Assembly (NCBI RefSeq): GCF_019279795.1
Contig: NC_056738.1
Span: 403,379,771 to 403,443,770, forward strand
Source of the DNA: Protopterus annectens
Taxonomy: Eukaryota; Chordata; Ceratodontiformes; Protopteridae
DNA length: 64,000 nucleotides
Reading direction: 5' to 3'
In this document: positions 54,764-64,000 of the stretch, piece by piece
Numbering within the stretch: position 1 is the stretch's first letter
Layout of the letters: the number at the start of each line of letters is the position of its first letter
Notes under the pieces: model-generated
What the model saw: the letters and a program-made list of their open reading frames with translations, nothing else
What the model was told of the DNA's origin: nothing
The model's database searches: none
Program-made: the position numbers and the translations under genes

Positions 54764-54941
54764 GGCAAGAAAGACTGAAGAAAATGGCGTCGGCTGATGC
54801 TTATGTACTCCAGCCGCTCTGACGGAGAGAAGTGCGACATCAGCCAACGTCGGTCCCAGACTTTGGAATCCGGCCGACCGAGGGCTGCCTGAGGCGGGAC
54901 AACCCACATGTTATGACTGCAGTTGCATTCTTGAAGGACAT
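54764..54941 (-). repeat. DIRS-8 window-right terminal repeat
   Basis: The inverted partner of 49378-49587. A small deletion has removed most of the GACGTCA site (CTCTGACGGAGAG). Confidence 0.88.
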
Positions 54942-55151
54942 CAAAACAGGCCTGCAGAAGCAACGGCCAAGTTCTCAAAAACATCTTCACAAAATTGCAA
55001 AAACACACTATTTTCTACCTACAACTATGACTAAACTATATAAACTAAGCTAATACTATATGCAAAAATATCAGAATAATAATGTAGAAAAAATCCAACT
55101 TAGCCACGGCTAAGAAAGAAAGCACTTCTGAACTCAGACGCAAGCAAACAA
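54942..55151 (-). other. DIRS-7 leader, second part
   Basis: Non-coding continuation of DIRS-7 between DIRS-8 and the terminal repeat. Confidence 0.6.
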
Positions 55152-55300
55152 GATCTGGGATTCTTACTAGTGCACTATGGGATACCTACCTTGCCACGAG
55201 CCAACTGAGAAACTTTGAGCTTTGTAATCGTCTGAGTCGGAGCCAAGGATCGGCTCCTAACCCATGTGTAAGAATGAAGGTGAGATAAGACTACAGAACA
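55152..55300 (-). repeat. DIRS-7 window-right terminal repeat
   Basis: The inverted partner of 43053-43245, ending GACTACAGAACAT directly against the start of DIRS-9. Confidence 0.83.
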
Positions 55301-55699
55301 TTTAAAGTTACATAATTACCATATCATCAGTTTTGTCTGTCTCAGTCTGCTTCAACCTGTGAGTTATCGGATCAGACTGATGCTCCAGCCAAATCCTTCA
55401 GCATTCCAATTCACCAGGCTCCAATTCCCTCCAACGCACAACCAACCCTTAAGGTACAGTTTGCCCCATCTAAGACCAGGAGCAAGCTACAAACCCCGCC
55501 GTCCAAAAATAACAATGAGGGACTCCAAGAATAAGGAGATGATTACCTCCAATGCCTGGTCATCTCAGATAAGGAAGTTCACAATAAATAACCAAGGCAT
55601 GGGTGGGGGTAGGTTGAACCAGATGGAGACAGATAGCACAAATCTATCATTATGTTAAGTACATCACTCTTGTATTTGATGTCATCTTCTCAGTCTAGC

Positions 55700-56330
55700 T
55701 TCAACATATGGGACAGAGTCCCCCAGCCACAAAAATCATTGGGAAGAACTGAGGAATGATACTCTGCAACATGGAGGAGCTGAATATCCAGCTGTAACAG
55801 GAAGCAAAGGTACGACTGTCCATCCAATTAGATGCTGCACAAACCTCATCCACTGATATTCTGGAAAAAACACAAATCAGCTCTAGAAGAATAACCGTTA
55901 GGTTTGTCTGGCAGGGCCTTGCCGCTCCAAACAATGCAGAAGGCATTCACTCTTGTTACAGAAATTGGGAAAACACAGGGAAGTGAATTGAAGATTATTC
56001 TCAGAAGTTACTTTAAGCAAAGGACTCGACTGAAGAAACCCATCTTTGCAGAAAACCAAAAACTAAGAATCAAGAGCTTGTAAACTCACCTTGAAGTAAC
56101 CACCACCAAAAATAAGGTCTTCGAAGATGATAAAGTCAGAGGTAGTCGTAGGTTCAAAAGAAGGGTCTGCTAGGACTTGCAAATCAAATGGTAAAACCCA
56201 CGGAGATACAGGATTCCAAACTGGGGGATGGAACGAAAAAGGCATCTAAGAAAAGCCTTGGAAATCTTGACAGCAGCCAGAGGAACATTATCCCCACCAA
56301 CATGAAAACTAGAAATAACCGGCAACAGCA
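55700..56330 (-). pseudogene. DIRS-9 tyrosine recombinase remnant
   Basis: Weak matches: NPVSPWVLPFDLQVLADPSFEP aligns with the PAWDLNFVLEKLTLPPFEP block, and further down KVSLQALDS and VCAASNWMDSRT (like LEAATWSSVHT). Heavily broken. Confidence 0.55.
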
Positions 56331-56399
56331 CCTTAACAGTAGAAAACTAGACTCAGAATGAAACCATTAAGCAAGAAAATCTAGAACACACACAAAAGG

Positions 56400-57280
56400 T
56401 GGAAAAAAAGTCAAGCCCTCAATTCTGCTCAGAGCATAAACGTCTCCACATACTGGAATACACCTTCCTAGGGAAAATGCTTACAGGACCTCCCAGGGGA
56501 CAAGCAGACAGGTCTTGTGTGTGACTGTTCCACAGAACTGTGGCATAACAGCTGCTGCACTTAGAGATGTATGAGGAGGTAAAGAGGCTGCAACTTGGAC
56601 TGAGAGCTGGCAGATCAGAGCCGCAAGTGTCAGATTTAGAGACCGCTTGTGAAGAAGCAGAATGTTCATGCTCAGGCAATCGGACAGAATGATGGAATTC
56701 CCAGGATGTGTAATGCAACCAGAAACCATGGAAATGAAATTCCCCACTGTCAAACCCTCATGGCTCCCAGCAAAGAAAGGAACATGTTCTTCTCTGCTTG
56801 TCAAGACACCAGACATTGTTCATCTCTACTGAAATCATACCTCTGGGAAGGGTGACCCGAAAAGCATGCAACATGAGGACTCTCCAGAACAATGACGGGG
56901 ATGTTCGTCTCTGCAGAAGACCAGGACCCTTGAAACACCCTCCCTTCAAAATGCCTCCCCTCACACCTAAGAAGGGAATCCATGGAGACAGGTGTCAAAG
57001 GAAAGGACAAATGGTCTCCCATCGGTCACTAAAGGAGACTATCACCATCAAATCTGATCATAACATACTTTTGTTAATCTGACAGGAAAGTCTACTAGAT
57101 TAGTCAAAAATGACCAGTGTACTGCCAGGGTCCAATACAGATCCCTCATATACCTGGTTAGCGGGACCAATCTTATTGAGGCTGCCATGTGGCCTACAAG
57201 ATTCAAGACTGCATACAAAGCCTGAAGCTGTGAAAGATTTTTCACTAATGCGTTGCCACAATAAAGAATGTCTTCCATAA
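56400..57280 (-). pseudogene. DIRS-9 RT thumb/RNase H remnant
   Basis: LSQLQALYAVLNLVGHMAAS followed by IRLVPLTRYMRDLYWTL corresponds to LQALGYMASCIILVPHARLHMRKLQWYL of the better copies. The downstream RNase H and tail are scattered over several frames. Confidence 0.6.
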
Positions 57281-57391
57281 AAAAAAAAAGTTCATATCAA
57301 AATTGTTCATACGTAGGTACTAGGCTATCGGCCCAAGGGCCTACGTAAACCTAGCCAACAAGGTTCCCTGGCTTACGCCAACCAAAAAAAG

Positions 57392-59436
57392 TTATTTTCC
57401 TGTGCCACTGCAGAGCAGAGACAGAGAAGTGATCCCTGGAGTGCATTTCCTATTTCCCATCCACTCAAGATTTTTCTTGAAGAGTGCCAATGAAGAACTT
57501 TGCTCAACATAGATAGGTAGCCTGTTCCAGAGTATGGGAAGTCTCTGGGACAGGAATCTATCCCTCCAGCATGTCCTGTTTGTTGTGGTGACAAGGTTTA
57601 GGTCCCTAGAGCGTGTAGCTCGGAGGGACTGGGAATTCTTTAGGTGTAGCATGTCCAACAGCTCTGGGTTTGACATACCTTTATATGTTGGGCGGAAATC
57701 ACCTCGGAGTAGGCGATATGCTACGGAGTAAAGCTGGAGGTTTGTGAGGCGGTCAGTGTAGGGCATTTGTTTGAGGCCAGTAATCCTCTGTGAGGTACTT
57801 CTGTGGCCTTTCCAGCTGCTGCAGATGTCTTGTGAGGTACATTCCAAAAGGGGCGTTTTACTCTATAATGGGTCTGAGTGTCGAGTAGAGGGGAACAATG
57901 ACCTCCTTTTTCCTGGATTAAAACCCTTTTGTGATGGTGTGCCACATAGGACTTCCTGACTACTGTGGCGATGTGACTATCAAAAGGAGAGACTACTGTC
58001 CACCTGGGTCCCAAGGTCTCTTAGCACGTATTCGTTGTTAAGTAGATTGCTGCCTATGTGGTAGCTCATGGGTACAGAGTTTTTACCAAAGGGGATGACA
58101 CTGCACTTTTTGGCATGGAGCTTGACGCCATGGCTCTGACACCAGGCATCTGTCCCAGCGAGGCCCTTCTGTAGGATGTCCACTTCATTTGGGGACTTCA
58201 CTATGGCTCCTAGTTTGCAGTCATCTGCAAACTTCAGTAGCCAGAGGCCTTCTATGTTAGTCTGTACTTCAGAGAATTAGATACCAAAAAGGAGAGGTCC
58301 CAGGACGGAACCCTGTGGTACTCTACTTGTCACTGCTTTGAGGTCAGATTTGGAGTCTGCAACTTTTACAGTGTGGGTTCTGTCAGTGAGCCAGATGGCA
58401 ACCCATCTTGTGACATAGGGATTTATACCTAGTTTAGTGAGTTTAGCTATAATTCCAGAATGCGGAAGGTGTCGAAAGCCTTGGCAAGGTCAAGATAGGC
58501 TGTGTGAACCACCTTACCCGTATCTAATGCTTTGGTGACGGCCTCAAAGTCGACCAGGTTCAGGAGGCATGATCTGCCTTTTACAAACCCGAACTGGGTG
58601 GGATCCAGAGTTTGGAGATTACCAATGTCTAAGAGTTCCATGAAACATTCCATAGCCTTGCAGACCAGGCTCGTCAGGCTAATAGATCGATAGTTTCCAG
58701 GATCAGTGGTGGCTCCCCCTTTGTGGAGTTGGATAACTGTTGCTGTGCACCATTCAGTGGGCACAAAGCCTGATGCGAGGCTATTGAACATGGTGTTTAG
58801 GTGGGGAGCCAGTTCGTTCTGGTTAGTGTAAAACGCAGCATAGGATGTTGTCCGGTCCCATGGATGCTGTGTTTTTGGCTTTAGAGTGCAGCTTTTACCT
58901 GCGTAGTTGTGATTACAGGGACTCTGCATTCTTCCTGTACAGATATGGGCCGTTTATGGAGGGGGGGGGGGGTAAAGTTAGCACTGAACCTGCCAGGATG
59001 TTGGCAATATCAGTTGGTTCTGTAATTTTTGTGCCTTTGTGCAGTAACAGAGCAGATCTGGGTGTTGCCATCGAGATTCTTGACATAGGTATAGAATGCT
59101 TTGTGGCTGTCCTTGGAATTAGTGGCGATTTTGTTTTCGTAGCTAGCGTTGGATGATCTTATAAAGGATCTCAGCTTCTTACAGAGGCTGACCAGGGAAG
59201 CTCCTCCACTCATGTGATTTTACTCTCTTTTGCAACAGTTTCTTCCTTCTGTTGTACAGTTTGTTTATGGCAGGGGACCACCAGATTTGTCCTTTTTTTG
59301 GAGGATAAGCGTCTTGGTTTTGTTTGGTATAGCATGATCCATGCACTTTGTGTAAGTGCTTAGAGTGCATTTGTGTAGGATTCAGCAGTTGTAACCTGCA
59401 TTTGTCCATCTGCATGGGTGTCATGAAGTTCACCAC
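57392..59436 (-). pseudogene. LINE reverse transcriptase
   Basis: In order: KGQIWWSPAINKLYNRRKKL (linker), VIQLHKGGATTDPGNYRSIS, FGFVKGRSCLLNLVDF, TAYLDLAKAFDT (motif A, about 58480), LLKFADDCKLGAIV (motif C, about 58210-58245), GVKLHAKKCSVIPFG, and the C-terminus QMPYTDRLTNLQLYSVAYRL. Motifs are intact but several frames are used, so the copy is inactive. Confidence 0.85.
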
Positions 59437-59460
59437 TTATAAGCATGAAGTTGGCTTTCC

Positions 59461-59833
59461 TTAGGTGTGGATATCCTTAATGAATATGGACACACCTCTG
59501 CCTTTGGCGTTTTGGTCCAGGTTACACGACCGAAAAGTGTGGTATGAGTTATAGCCTGGTAGTGCAGGGGTGCTCCCTGGAGCCTTGAACCAGGTCTCAG
59601 TCACTGCACAGATATCGATGTTCTCCATTTTAAGGAGTGCCTCGAGTGAGCACATTGAGATTTAGACTTCTAGCATTGAGTAGCATTACCCTCAGTTTTT
59701 GCTTGCCTGTTCCTGTTATGATGGTGAATTTATTTGAACCTTGCCTAAAAAAGGCACTATAGGGGAAGCAAGAGCCTTTGTCAGTATCCAGAATCCCAGG
59801 GGAGACCGGTACAGGCCATCTGTGGCAAAACAT
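59461..59833 (-). pseudogene. LINE endonuclease domain
   Basis: VMLLNARSLN (N-terminal block) and IDICAVTETWFK (catalytic Glu block) with the following GRGVSIFIK. Frames 59630-59833 and 59461-59655 overlap. Most of the domain after this point is deleted or out of frame. Confidence 0.75.
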
Positions 59834-59839
59834 TATGGT

Positions 59840-60480
59840 CTGTCGACCATGTCATCCCAAGCAGACAGATACTGGATCCCCTTAGAATGACACCAGAAGC
59901 TTAGCCAATTATTGAAGTCAATCATTTTGTTCTTGTACTACGGTATCATTCTGGGCGATGGCAGAATGCTACTCAAAGCTAGGGTCATACCTGCCTGGGC
60001 TACAAGATCGGAGAGCTCTTCCATGTCTCTTTTCATGCAAGTCCAAGGAGGTACGTCTACGGTCATTCACACCAACATGGACAATAACAGAGTCATATTT
60101 GTACTTGGAGTGACCTGACTGCGTGGGTTATGTGGTGGTTCCTGGAACCAGGTAGGCAGCTGACAGTAACCTTCTTGTTTAGTCTGGTGAGTGGGACATC
60201 AGTGTCCCTGACTATAGAGTCACCTATGACTACTGTGTTGAGTACGTTGTTTTGCCTTATTGGCTGTGGTTGAGTGGCACACCGAGTCTGTGGGCTGTCT
60301 CATTTGGGTTGTGTTGGGGGATACAGGTTGCTTGCGTTTCTGCTCTGGAGGTCTGTTGTTTAGCCAGTTTATCATCAAGAGCCTCCGCAAATGTTTTTGT
60401 GTTACTATGTGTGGATTTTGGTGGTGGAGATGAAGTGAGACTATGTGAAGAGTGTGGTGCAAATGTTTACCCTCTCCTCA
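59840..60480 (-). pseudogene. LINE ORF1 with SGNH-hydrolase-like segments
   Basis: Minus-strand blocks: VVIGDSIVRDTDVP (GDS motif, about 60195-60235), YDSVIVHVGVND (block III, about 60060-60100) and TDGLYRSPLGFW (block V-like, about 59795-59830). Upstream, 60220-60462, is a Gln/His/Pro-rich stretch. Frames differ between blocks. Confidence 0.65.
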
Positions 60481-61191
60481 TTACTGTCAAGTTCAGTCTT
60501 TGAGATCGCTTTACCTCCAGTTTGGCTAGTTAAGTGCATCTCTCACAGGTTGTAGTGTTGGGTGGTAGGAGGAGAGGGTTGTCTGTGTACATGAGGCAAT
60601 TTCTACATTGCCTCAAAATGCCCAGATTCATCAGATAGACAGGAGAAAACACTGGGAGCTGACCCTCTGACATGCCTGAATAAAAAACTATTTTCCTCTA
60701 GATAAGTGAGGAAAGTGAGTACAACAGCTGTTATTCTCTAAGTGAGAAAAGTACAAAAACTGTTTTCCTCTAGGTAATGAGGAAGACTGGAGTGCCATAG
60801 TAACTAGCTTATTAGTAGCTTATTTAGTGCTTACAAGTTCTGAACAAATGCTGAACATAAATAAGCAAATTTAAGTGCTAAAACTAAGAATCTGTTTCTG
60901 CACTAGACGAGTTTACAGGACAGAAACAAGTGCAAATGCAGGCTTTCAAATCAGAAAGTTGACAGAGATGGAAGAGATTGCCCAAACAGCCAATAACTAC
61001 AATTTCTGGGCCAGAACCACTCCTTATGTGGTAGACAGGTTACCTAGTGCTTACCACTCCCACTGATAAGCTAGAAGGCTTCCCTCCAACACAGAAAGGC
61101 TTGAGGGGCTCAGAAGCTTACATACAGTCCTAGATGCAGCAAATCTGTATCTGGAACACTAGCTACAAGAAAGGTAAGAAACAGGCTTAGT

Positions 61192-61226
<35 letters not shown>

Positions 61227-61999
61227 GAAAAGTAGTAAAAACAATTCACATGCAGTGCAAGCTAGCACAGAGTATGTAGCAATATTAGACCAAACATAGT
61301 TTAAAAAATGCAACTAAATTAAAAAAGACTAAATGCAAGTGCAAAAGAGTTTATTAGGTAGAATGTGGTAAAGAGATGGGACTGGTGGAGTGTCCCAGAT
61401 CACATCTACAGTGGGGCAGGCAACTGCAAAAGCCATCAAATTTAAACTACAAACCAAAATTAGGAAGGGTGGGTGAGACAAAAGAGTTTCAACAGAGATC
61501 AACAACTAACAGTACAAACTTTAAAACCAAAAAAATATACTCAGCTCTATATATTTGCAGATCAGTCTCTCAGAACAGTGAGAAAACAGTTTTAACACAG
61601 ATCTAAGCAACAACTAAACTCTATAACCAAAAAACATATACTCGGCTCTGTATATTTGCAGACAGTCTGGAAGGTTGTTACTGGTTCATTGGTCCTTCAT
61701 GGGGAGGGAGGAGAGATGCTGGATCACTGTATCATCACTGGAAGTGGAGAAGCCATGTATTTACTTAAAGAACACGGAAACTTGATAAACGACGGAAGAG
61801 ATGGGAGATTAAGACTAGGCTACAGAATTCCTGGAGGATATTTCATATGGGGGCCAGAGAGACGCAAAGATGGGAGCCAAAAAATTAACGATACCAGAAG
61901 GGGACAAGGATAAAAGAGGTCTTCAGCCTAATGTGTGTGGACACTTCTGGTTCAATGGAAGATGGGGAAAGGCAAGTAGGAGACAATCCACGAGGCCCA
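60481..61999. other. Unassigned, with short direct repeats
   Basis: Contains two similar segments around TTTTCCTCTAG (60690 and 60760) and two around ACTCAGCTCTATATATTTGC (61538 and 61640). These could be LINE 5' untranslated repeats. No gene was recognised. Confidence 0.4.
61193..61223. repeat. Poly(T) run, 31 bp
   Basis: Uninterrupted T31; could be the poly(A) tail of a minus-strand retrocopy, but no body was identified. Confidence 0.9.
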
Positions 62000-62860
62000 T
62001 CTGAACCAGAACCTCACTTGGGGTCAAAGTGAAGTGTAGGTTGTGCAAAAAATTCCTTAATGGGGGTCATGGAAGCCATGGAATGTTAGAAAAACCGCTA
62101 TCATCTGGGGGAGTGACCAACCCTTTAGTCTCCAACGGGAGACCATGAGGTTGGGTTGAACCATCCTCCACTTAATATGCACTCCTACCATAGTTGGGGC
62201 GCATCCAGAATTACTATAGTTAATTGCGGAGGTTAAGAGAATTTGTCCGACCACCTGGCCCTCTGGTTGGGAACATCAACAAATACAATGCCTGCAAATT
62301 CGGTGTACCTAGAGGGAAAGAAAGGATGGTAAAGAATAGAACACTGAACCGACAAAGTCTATAGAAAGGATTCATATGAAAAAATGTAGCTAGAATAATG
62401 GCAAATGACATGACTCGGTCCAACAATGGCAGCTGACTGGTAGTACCCAACTGAGTTCCTATGAAAAAATGATTCTGTGCAGAAATCAGTTTTAATTTGA
62501 CTATACTTTAAGGTGATGACCAGGAAATTGGGAGTGTATAGAAAAAGTAAACCCTGGCTTGTAGAAGTTAAAGACTGGTTGGAGGAGAGAAAAGCCAACC
62601 ATTTGCATATGAAAAACGGCAGGAATACTTCTAGATTCAAATGAACTGTCCCGACTGCTCTGCATTAGGTAGACACCTTGGAGGCTGCGGTGAGAGTAAA
62701 GGACAGTGATCTGAATAACTAGTGACTAGCTCTCAGTCGAAAAAGCAAGTAACCCCAGAACACCTATTTTTAAGTGGTATTGTGCATTCTGAAGCATATG
62801 GAATGCATTCATTAGACTGCTCAGAAGAATCAGGATGGAGTGGCTCAGAAGAATCAGGAT
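62000..62860 (-). pseudogene. Very degraded DIRS-like reverse transcriptase
   Basis: Faint collinear matches on minus to DIRS-7: a motif-B-like stretch near 62640-62760, a box near 62600 (IPAVFHMQMVGF) at the YLDD position, then IGTQLGTTSQLPLLDRVMSF (62420-62460) like FLGA/IGAEIQLP, and a thumb-like segment. Separate from DIRS-9 because both contain thumb sequence. Confidence 0.38.
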
Positions 62861-64000
62861 GGAGTGAACTGTAAAATGTCTGGAACTTGTTTCTTACATA
62901 CTGTTTTAGAAAAGCTAGACTTAGACTTTGGTCTGAGGACCTCAGTCTTTTTTTTTTTTTTGACACCCCAGGAATTGTTCGTTAAGTTACTTCAGGAATA
63001 AGATGGGAAGGAAACAATCCCAAAAATTCAAGAGTTGAAGAGCCTGGGCAATATGTCAGGAGGGAAATAGGGCTCAACATAATAGTAGTATCTAGAAGCC
63101 CAGGTCTGTGGATCTCCTCATTCTAGCCACATAATGTTATAGACTTGCTGTAAAGTACACCAAAGGGAAAAGGAAAAGTTTTGATTTCGGAGGTAACAGG
63201 CCACTGGCCATCTGTTTGCTAGCTGCCGGTGAGTGCTTCTTTCACTGACGCCCTGTAAAAGGAGTCATCGAAGGGGGTAATAAAGACACCTTAAGAAATT
63301 ATCCACAGTATCATACACTATGCAAGCATATCTGACACCAGTTGAGTCGAGACCAGTTGGTGGAAAAAGATATTTCCCACTATATGGGGGAATTAGACTC
63401 TAAGTGTTCTATAGGTACGACAAAGTAGTCAGTTGAGGAAAGAGCTTCCTTACGTCTTCCAAAGAGTTTAAAGAGCGAATTAGAAAATTAGCTAATTAAT
63501 CTCCACCAAGAAAGGATAAGGGAAACCTTGGGGATCCCATGAGATCGCACAGCCACTTGTGCCCATGTCTCCAAATAGCAATACCTTGATCAGCTGTTTG
63601 GAAAGCATTCCGAAATCCTCCTTGAGAGAGTATGGTAGTACTACCTTACAACCTTCGATGTCCTAGAGAAGTGTGCAGGCAGTAAACAACTTCAGCGTAG
63701 GAGTATCCAAGGTGAACTCACATGATCCAAAAGTTGCTCATTTCGAACATCTTTAGAAGATTAGGACAAAGGGAATAGATAAACTCCCATACAGTGACAG
63801 GTTACTACCACAGCTTCTAGCTATACTGTCGTGATCAGAAGGGCGACAAAGGAAGGGGACGCTATCAGAAAAATTTGGATAATCCTTCTTTCCTCCATGA
63901 GAGGCCCAAAGGAGGAGTAGGAATGTGCTTTGCTACTCACTGTACTCAGAGGGGAAAACTTTTTGGAATTACTATACTGGAGAGAACGGTCACCTCAGTG
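62861..64000. other. Unassigned
   Basis: No intact ORF. Possibly the upstream part of the degraded element at 62000-62860, but I cannot support a gene. A T12 run is at 62949-62960. Confidence 0.35.

Larger units (their letters stand above)
49378..54941 (-). mobile_element. DIRS-8: family C sister DIRS, best-preserved RT and YR
   Basis: 5.56 kb from AGTACAGTTTTG to GAAGGACAT, inserted at GGGAAA/CAAAAC in the leader of DIRS-7 without duplication. RT/RH is a single open frame and YR is open with a small in-frame deletion; gag has several frameshifts. It lacks the YR lesion shared by DIRS-4/5/6, so it represents a separate lineage of the family. Confidence 0.93.
43053..55300 (-). mobile_element. 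DIRS-7: family D DIRS split by DIRS-8
   Basis: The ends are AGTTATGTACTCACC and GACTACAGAACAT. Inverted repeats share CTAGTAAGAATCCCA and TCGGCTC-rich segments. Own sequence is about 6.7 kb after removal of DIRS-8. On minus it has a divergent gag, RT/RH and YR, all decayed. The terminal repeats lack the CRE/TATA pair of families A-C. Confidence 0.85.
55301..57285 (-). mobile_element. DIRS-9: truncated, decayed DIRS (family E)
   Basis: It starts AAGTTACATAATTACC at the DIRS-7 boundary. An ICR-like block is at about 55620-55735 (CATTATGTTAAGTACATCAC, then a segment like the end of family D, TTCAACATATGGGACAGAG). YR and RNase H remnants follow. It is cut at about 57285 by the LINE; the RT palm and gag are not seen beyond it. 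Confidence 0.68.
57286..60480 (-). mobile_element. CR1/L2-like LINE, decayed
   Basis: On minus: SGNH-esterase-like ORF1, apurinic-like endonuclease, RT, and a 3' end with ATGAAC-type repeats (TATGAACAATTTTGATATGAAC) and a T11 run at the DIRS-9 boundary. ORF1 esterase domains are known in CR1/L2 elements. No target duplication was found. The 5' limit is uncertain. Confidence 0.75.

Noticed and set aside
8522..55300. Endogenous retrovirus or LTR retrotransposon
   Set aside because: There is no protease, DDE integrase, envelope or direct LTRs; tyrosine recombinase, inverted ends and ICRs identify DIRS.
62733..62966. 77-aa minus ORF with a duplicated LHPDSSE
   Set aside because: The repeat is a small tandem duplication in degraded sequence and the Lys run is from a homopolymer.
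1..64000. CRISPR array or bacterial operon structure
   Set aside because: No short regularly spaced repeats; repeats found are all transposon ends, ICRs or microsatellites.
4067..64000. Further SF1 exons
   Set aside because: I looked for the neighbouring coding segments on minus by eye and found none; decayed or unusual exons could be missed.

Overview
This window looks like intronic DNA from a vertebrate with very large, repeat-packed introns. A salamander, caecilian or lungfish would fit, but the sequence alone does not decide between them. The only host-gene piece I can support is one 76-bp minus-strand exon at 5343-5418. It encodes the vertebrate splicing factor 1 (SF1) segment QLQIEDL...GIPPNPED between good splice sites. 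No other SF1 exon was found, so at least about 5 kb of the downstream intron and 58 kb of the upstream intron lie here.

Almost everything else is mobile DNA, mainly DIRS-type tyrosine-recombinase (YR) retrotransposons. All of them have their coding strand on minus, the same sense as SF1. Each runs, on minus, from a terminal repeat through gag, reverse transcriptase/RNase H (RT/RH), YR and an internal complementary region (ICR) to the other terminal repeat. I number the copies: DIRS-1 (131-4066, internally deleted); a relic at 7262-8010; DIRS-2 (8522-36271); DIRS-3 (8751-25770, inside DIRS-2); DIRS-4 (19722-25264, inside DIRS-3); DIRS-5 (25885-31449, inside DIRS-2); DIRS-6 (36488-42083); DIRS-7 (43053-55300); DIRS-8 (49378-54941, inside DIRS-7); DIRS-9 (from 55301). 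A Penelope-like element (PLE, 11024-16985, plus strand) also sits inside DIRS-3. It has 0.99-kb direct repeats, hammerhead-ribozyme-like motifs and a 15-bp target duplication.

Removing the insertions restores host elements of normal size: about 5.5 kb for DIRS-3, 5.2 kb for DIRS-2 and 6.7 kb for DIRS-7. The nesting order is therefore readable: DIRS-2 first, then DIRS-3 and DIRS-5 into it, then PLE and DIRS-4 into DIRS-3.

The right part (57.3-60.5 kb) holds a decayed CR1/L2-like LINE on minus, with an SGNH-esterase-like ORF1, an endonuclease and an RT. Beyond it are unassigned sequence and a very degraded DIRS-like RT near 62-62.9 kb.

The best-preserved proteins are the DIRS-8 RT/RH ORF (649 aa, catalytic residues present), the DIRS-8 YR ORF and the PLE RT/GIY-YIG ORF. 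Most other ORFs carry frameshifts. DIRS-4, -5 and -6 share the same 2-bp deletion in the YR gene, suggesting that they spread with recombinase supplied in trans. Families A-C carry a CRE-like GACGTCA plus TATA box in each terminal repeat, which probably drives gag.
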